64,000 nucleotides of DNA. Source: DHVE2 group archaeon (lineage in GTDB: Archaea; Thermoplasmatota; Thermoplasmata; Thermoplasmatales; Aciduliprofundaceae). How positions within the stretch are numbered: the first letter of the stretch is position 1; each line of letters opens with the position of its first letter. Positions 60,486 to 64,000 of the stretch are shown here, piece after piece. The DNA is taken from NCBI GenBank assembly GCA_015523125.1, contig WAKX01000029.1, positions 1 to 64,000 on the forward strand, in the 5' to 3' direction. The position numbers and the translations under genes were made by a program. The notes under the pieces were generated by a model. The model worked only from the letters and a program-made list of their open reading frames with translations. It ran no database searches and was not told the DNA's origin.

Positions 60486-61496
60486 ATGCCGTTCAATTTG
60501 AATGTGGAAAATCTCAGGTACGGAAGCGAGCTCGTTAAGAGAGGATTCGCCAAGATGCAGAAGGGCGGAGTGATTATGGACGTTACCAACGCGGAGCAGG
60601 CTCAGATTGCGGAGGACGCAGGGGCCGTTGCCGTCATGGCTTTAGAGAGGGTTCCTGCGGACATACGCAAGGCCGGCGGAGTGGCGAGGATGTCTGATCC
60701 GAAGAAGATTCAGGAGATTATGGACGCCGTAACCATACCCGTCATGGCAAAGGTTCGCATTGGACATATCTCCGAAGCGAGAACTCTGGAATCAATGGGT
60801 GTGGATATGATTGACGAGAGCGAAGTTCTGACACCTGCGGATCCGTTCTTCCACATAGACAAGAGGGAATTCACCGTGCCATTCGTTTGCGGTGCCAGAA
60901 ATCTGGGCGAAGCTGTACGCAGGATTTGGGAAGGAGCAGCTATGATTAGAACGAAGGGAGAAGCAGGTACGGGAAATGTGATAGAAGCGGTTCGTCATAT
61001 GCGCTTGGTGAACCGCGGAATCGAAGAGTTGAAGTACATGGACGATGCCGAGATTTACAAAATTGCCAGAAAATACTCCGAATCATACGAGAAACTACTT
61101 CTCCGCGTTAAAGAATTCAACGGGATGCCCGAGGAAGTGGATCCCCACGAGCCTGTTTTCGGGGAATACACGCTTAACGACATAATCGAAGGTCTGTATA
61201 AAGAGCTCATCGAGATAAAGAAGCTCCAGCGCTTGCCCGTGGTGAACTTCGCCGCCGGCGGAATAGCAACGCCTGCAGATGCCGCTCTCATGATGCACCT
61301 CGGCTCCGACGGAGTCTTCGTTGGCTCAGGTATATTCAAGTCCCCGAATCCCGAGGAGATGGCTAAGGCAATCGTTGAAGCTGTGCACAACTACGATGAT
61401 CCGAGCATAATAGCCGAGGTCTCCAAGGGGCTCCAGGGTATGCCGGGCCAGGAGGTTTCCGAACTGAAGGAGCATCTTCAGGAGAGAGGATGGTGA
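60486..61496 (+). CDS. pdxS: Pyridoxal 5'-phosphate synthase subunit PdxS
   Basis: 336 residues, TIM-barrel synthase subunit. [39 protein letters not shown], the lysine region [29 protein letters not shown] and [30 protein letters not shown] are highly conserved PdxS blocks. It makes PLP from ribose 5-phosphate, glyceraldehyde 3-phosphate and ammonia supplied by PdxT, which is not in the window. rpiA and rpe provide pentose phosphates. GAGGTG precedes the ATG. Confidence 0.97.
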   Translation: MPFNLNVENLRYGSELVKRGFAKMQKGGVIMDVTNAEQAQIAEDAGAVAVMALERVPADIRKAGGVARMSDPKKIQEIMDAVTIPVMAKVRIGHISEARTLESMGVDMIDESEVLTPADPFFHIDKREFTVPFVCGARNLGEAVRRIWEGAAMIRTKGEAGTGNVIEAVRHMRLVNRGIEELKYMDDAEIYKIARKYSESYEKLLLRVKEFNGMPEEVDPHEPVFGEYTLNDIIEGLYKELIEIKKLQRLPVVNFAAGGIATPADAALMMHLGSDGVFVGSGIFKSPNPEEMAKAIVEAVHNYDDPSIIAEVSKGLQGMPGQEVSELKEHLQERGW

Positions 61497-61497
61497 A

Positions 61498-61519
61498 TTT
61501 TTTCTTTTTTTCATATTTT
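61498..61519 (+). terminator. T-rich terminator after pdxS
   Basis: TTTTTTCTTTTTTT-type T runs directly after the pdxS stop, before the ppdK promoter. Confidence 0.55.
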
Positions 61520-61606
61520 GATTCCCTCTTTTCCCATAATGAGTAATCAAAAAAGGAGAGAAATTTTTTAATAGCGTGCCTTATTCTCACTGGAAGGTGA
61601 TGCAAA

Positions 61607-64000
61607 ATGAAGTACATTTACTTCTTCGATGAAGATAGCGAAGAGATGAAAGAGTTGATAGCCAAGGGAATGAATGAGATGAAGAGAGTCTTAGGAGGAA
61701 AAGGAGCGGGATTGGTTGAGATGACCCACATAGGGCTTCCCGTTCCCCCCGGGTTCACCATAACCACCGAAACCTGCATAAAGTTCTTCGAAAAGAAGGA
61801 TTTTCCCGAGGGCCTGTGGGAAGATGTTAAGGCCGCAATGAAAAAATTGGAAGAGAAAACGGGAAAAGACTTCGGAAGCTCTCAAAATCCTCTTTTGGTT
61901 TCCGTTCGCTCTGGCGCTCCAATTTCCATGCCCGGTATGATGGACACGATTCTCAATTTAGGGTTGACCGACGAGAGTGTTAAGGGCCTCGCTTATTCCA
62001 CCAACAACGAGAGATTTGCGTGGGACGCGTATCGCCGCCTTATTCAGATGTTCGGTGATGTTGTTCTGGGCATAAAACACAGCGAGTTCGAAGAGAAATT
62101 AGATGAGATAAAGCTCAAATACGGGCTCAGGCAGGATGTAGATTTGAACGTAGAACATCTCAAAGAATTGGTGGAGGAGTACAAGAAGATATATCAGAAG
62201 CACGGATATGAGTTCCCGCAGGATCCATACAAGCAGTTGGAGATGGCAATTCGCGCCGTTTTCGAATCGTGGAACAACGAGAGGGCAATAGTGTATAGGA
62301 AGATAAACAAGATTCCCGATGACATGGGAACCGCCGTGAACATAGTTAGCATGGTCTTCGGAAACATGGGCAATGATAGCGGAACCGGCGTTGCATTCAC
62401 CAGGGACCCGAGGACGGGTGAGAAGCATCTTTACGGAGAATTCCTCCCGAATGCGCAGGGTGAGGATGTGGTCGCTGGGATTAGAACTCCCCACGCCATA
62501 AACGAGTATTCAAAGCAGGATGCAAATAGAGACTTGCCAACCATGCAGGAGATGATGCCAGAGGTGTACGGTCAGCTTCTCAATGTGGCCAGAGTATTGG
62601 AGGATCATTATCGTGACATGCAGGATATCGAGTTCACGATAGAGCACGGAAAATTGTATCTTTTGCAAACGAGAACAGGTAAGAGGACAGCCATGGCAGC
62701 CGTCCGAATCGCCGTGGAGATGGTAGACGAGGGAATAATAAGCAAAGAGGAAGCGGTAATGCGCGTAACCCCGGAGAATGTTGATACTCTGCTTCATCCT
62801 CAGGTGGATCCAAGCGCTGAGAAGGAGGTAATAGGGAAGGGTCTCGCTGCGAGCCCCGGGGCTGCCGTTGGTAAGGTTGTGTTCGACCCGGATGAAGCCG
62901 TCGAGATGGCAGAGAGCGGAGAGAAAGTTATACTGGTAAGATTGGAGACCTCGCCCGATGATATCCATGGAATGAACGCCGCTCAGGGAATATTGACTGC
63001 AAGGGGCGGAATGACCTCGCATGCTGCGGTAGTCGCACGAGCCATGGGCAAGCCCGCCGTGGTGGGATGCGAGGAGCTAATGGTGAACATGGAGGAAGAG
63101 TACTTCATAGCGAGGAACCACAAGATAAGGAAGGGAGATGTGATCACAATCAACGGAACAACGGGAGAGGTTTACCTCGGAGAAGTTCCTCTAATAGTGC
63201 CATCGCTCAGCGGAAATCTGGAGAAGATTCTCACATGGGCCGACGAAATACGCGTTCTTGGAGTTCGCGCTAATGCGGACACGCCTGAGCAGGCAAAGAA
63301 GGCTAGGGAGTTCGGAGCTGAGGGAATCGGCTTAGCGAGAACCGAGCACATGTTCTTCGGAGAAGAACGCCTTCCGATTATGCAGGAGATGATAATGGCC
63401 AAAACGAAGGAGGAGAGAGTAGAAGCGCTCAACAAATTGCAGGTGATGCAGAAGAGCGATTTCGTGGAGTTCTTCCGCACAATGGAGGGCTTCCCCGTGA
63501 TCATTCGACTTCTCGACCCGCCGCTGCACGAATTCCTGCCAAAAAGAGAAGAGTTAACCGCAGAGATAGCTGAGCTTAAAATGAAGCTCAAAGAGGCCAA
63601 ATCCCTGAAGGAGATGGACGATATAATACAGAGAATCAACGAAAAGGAGAAGATCCTGGATGTGGTGAACGAATTGCACGAGTTCAATCCCATGCTGGGA
63701 TTCCGCGGCTGTAGGTTAGGCATAATATATCCGGAGATTTACGAGATGCAGGTTCGTGCCATAATGCAGGCGGCAATAGAGGTGAAGAAGGAGAACGTGG
63801 AGATATATCCGGAGATAATGATACCTTTAATCGGGCATGTGAACGAACTTAAGATTCTCAAGGAGAAACTGGAGAAAGTGGCGAAGGAAGAGATGGAGAA
63901 GGCCGGTGTGGAAATAAAGTACATGTTTGGCACTATGATCGAGATACCCCGCGCCGCTCTGACCGCTGATGAAATCGCCAAGTACGCGGAGTTCTTCTCC
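61607..64000 (+). CDS. ppdK: Pyruvate, phosphate dikinase (3' end outside window)
   Basis: Interconverts pyruvate + ATP + Pi and PEP + AMP + PPi. 798 codons are in the window of about 880-900 expected; the frame is open to the last base. N-terminal nucleotide-binding part: LGGKGAGLVEMTHIGLPVPPGFTITTE, SVRSGAPISMPGMMDTILNLG. Central phosphohistidine domain: ARGGMTSHAAVVARAMGKPAVVGC, with the catalytic His. C-terminal barrel begins with GLARTEHMFF and continues with FRGCRLG. AAGGTG nine bases before the ATG sets the start, and TTTTTTAATAG at about 61564-61574 is a promoter candidate. In a peptide-fermenting archaeon it probably serves gluconeogenesis. Confidence 0.97.
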   Translation, partial: MKYIYFFDEDSEEMKELIAKGMNEMKRVLGGKGAGLVEMTHIGLPVPPGFTITTETCIKFFEKKDFPEGLWEDVKAAMKKLEEKTGKDFGSSQNPLLVSVRSGAPISMPGMMDTILNLGLTDESVKGLAYSTNNERFAWDAYRRLIQMFGDVVLGIKHSEFEEKLDEIKLKYGLRQDVDLNVEHLKELVEEYKKIYQKHGYEFPQDPYKQLEMAIRAVFESWNNERAIVYRKINKIPDDMGTAVNIVSMVFGNMGNDSGTGVAFTRDPRTGEKHLYGEFLPNAQGEDVVAGIRTPHAINEYSKQDANRDLPTMQEMMPEVYGQLLNVARVLEDHYRDMQDIEFTIEHGKLYLLQTRTGKRTAMAAVRIAVEMVDEGIISKEEAVMRVTPENVDTLLHPQVDPSAEKEVIGKGLAASPGAAVGKVVFDPDEAVEMAESGEKVILVRLETSPDDIHGMNAAQGILTARGGMTSHAAVVARAMGKPAVVGCEELMVNMEEEYFIARNHKIRKGDVITINGTTGEVYLGEVPLIVPSLSGNLEKILTWADEIRVLGVRANADTPEQAKKAREFGAEGIGLARTEHMFFGEERLPIMQEMIMAKTKEERVEALNKLQVMQKSDFVEFFRTMEGFPVIIRLLDPPLHEFLPKREELTAEIAELKMKLKEAKSLKEMDDIIQRINEKEKILDVVNELHEFNPMLGFRGCRLGIIYPEIYEMQVRAIMQAAIEVKKENVEIYPEIMIPLIGHVNELKILKEKLEKVAKEEMEKAGVEIKYMFGTMIEIPRAALTADEIAKYAEFFS

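Overview
The window is a gene-dense stretch of an archaeal chromosome, probably a thermoacidophilic or thermophilic euryarchaeon of the Thermoplasmata type; Aciduliprofundum or another DHVE2 relative would fit, but that name is inference. The archaeal assignment rests on TATA boxes of the TTTAAATA type about 25-30 bases before many starts (many transcripts look leaderless), GAGGTGA-type ribosome sites inside operons, tRNA genes without encoded CCA, a tetraether-lipid operon (tetraether synthase, ferredoxin, geranylgeranyl reductase), small Ras-like GTPases, Tsr3, and membrane proteins with Ig stalks and C-terminal anchors. Several genes are of bacterial type and probably acquired (mutL, gyrA, a multi-PAS histidine kinase).

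Layout. 1-6000: end of mutL, argF, a zinc-ribbon protein, an amino-acid permease, PsiE-like, stomatin/NfeD. 6000-15700: ammonium transporter, TPR protein, radical-SAM/HhH enzyme, a Ras-like GTPase plus V4R-domain operon with a second divergent GTPase, rpe, a metallo-hydrolase, a Na+/H+ antiporter with a CBS partner. 15700-18700: tRNA-Ala(CGC) and tRNA-Leu(UAG) facing each other, then RecA/KaiC-like ATPase, winged-helix protein and rpiA. 18900-26200: queH; a three-gene locus of zinc-ribbon membrane protein, DUF2207-like membrane protein ending in (Cys-Ala)x6, and a radical-SAM/SPASM enzyme with a PqqD-like front domain; a methyltransferase; sufC-sufB; an ACT-domain regulator; a ferredoxin. 26400-37850: a complete peptide-type ABC importer with an unusually large binding protein and a permease with a large extra outside domain, followed by two membrane proteins. 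37850-44160: asnS, a DtxR-box-controlled TroA-like metal-binding lipoprotein-like gene pair, and the tetraether-lipid operon. 44160-51260 (minus strand): gyrA, histidine kinase, and mntR-yggS-tsr3. 51390-64000: two exported proteins of unknown role, pyrD-pyrK-ABC exporter operon, a prolidase, a clostripain-type protease, pdxS and the start of ppdK.

How the parts fit. The window combines peptide and ammonium uptake (the ABC importer and Amt share an almost identical promoter block), peptide breakdown (clostripain-like protease, prolidase), pyruvate to PEP conversion (ppdK), non-oxidative pentose interconversion (rpe, rpiA), pyrimidine and PLP synthesis, Fe-S assembly and membrane-spanning lipid synthesis. 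This suits a peptide-fermenting organism. The most interesting candidates for undescribed biology are the (Cys-Ala)x6 membrane protein with its radical-SAM/SPASM partner, the GTPase/V4R operon, and the peptide importer with its inserted ectodomain.

No gene-free stretch exceeds about 300 bases. The larger gaps (5839-6023, 11330-11547, 18661-18902, 26194-26419, 15775-15902) hold promoters, inverted repeats or tRNA flanks. No CRISPR array, insertion sequence, rRNA or replication origin was seen.
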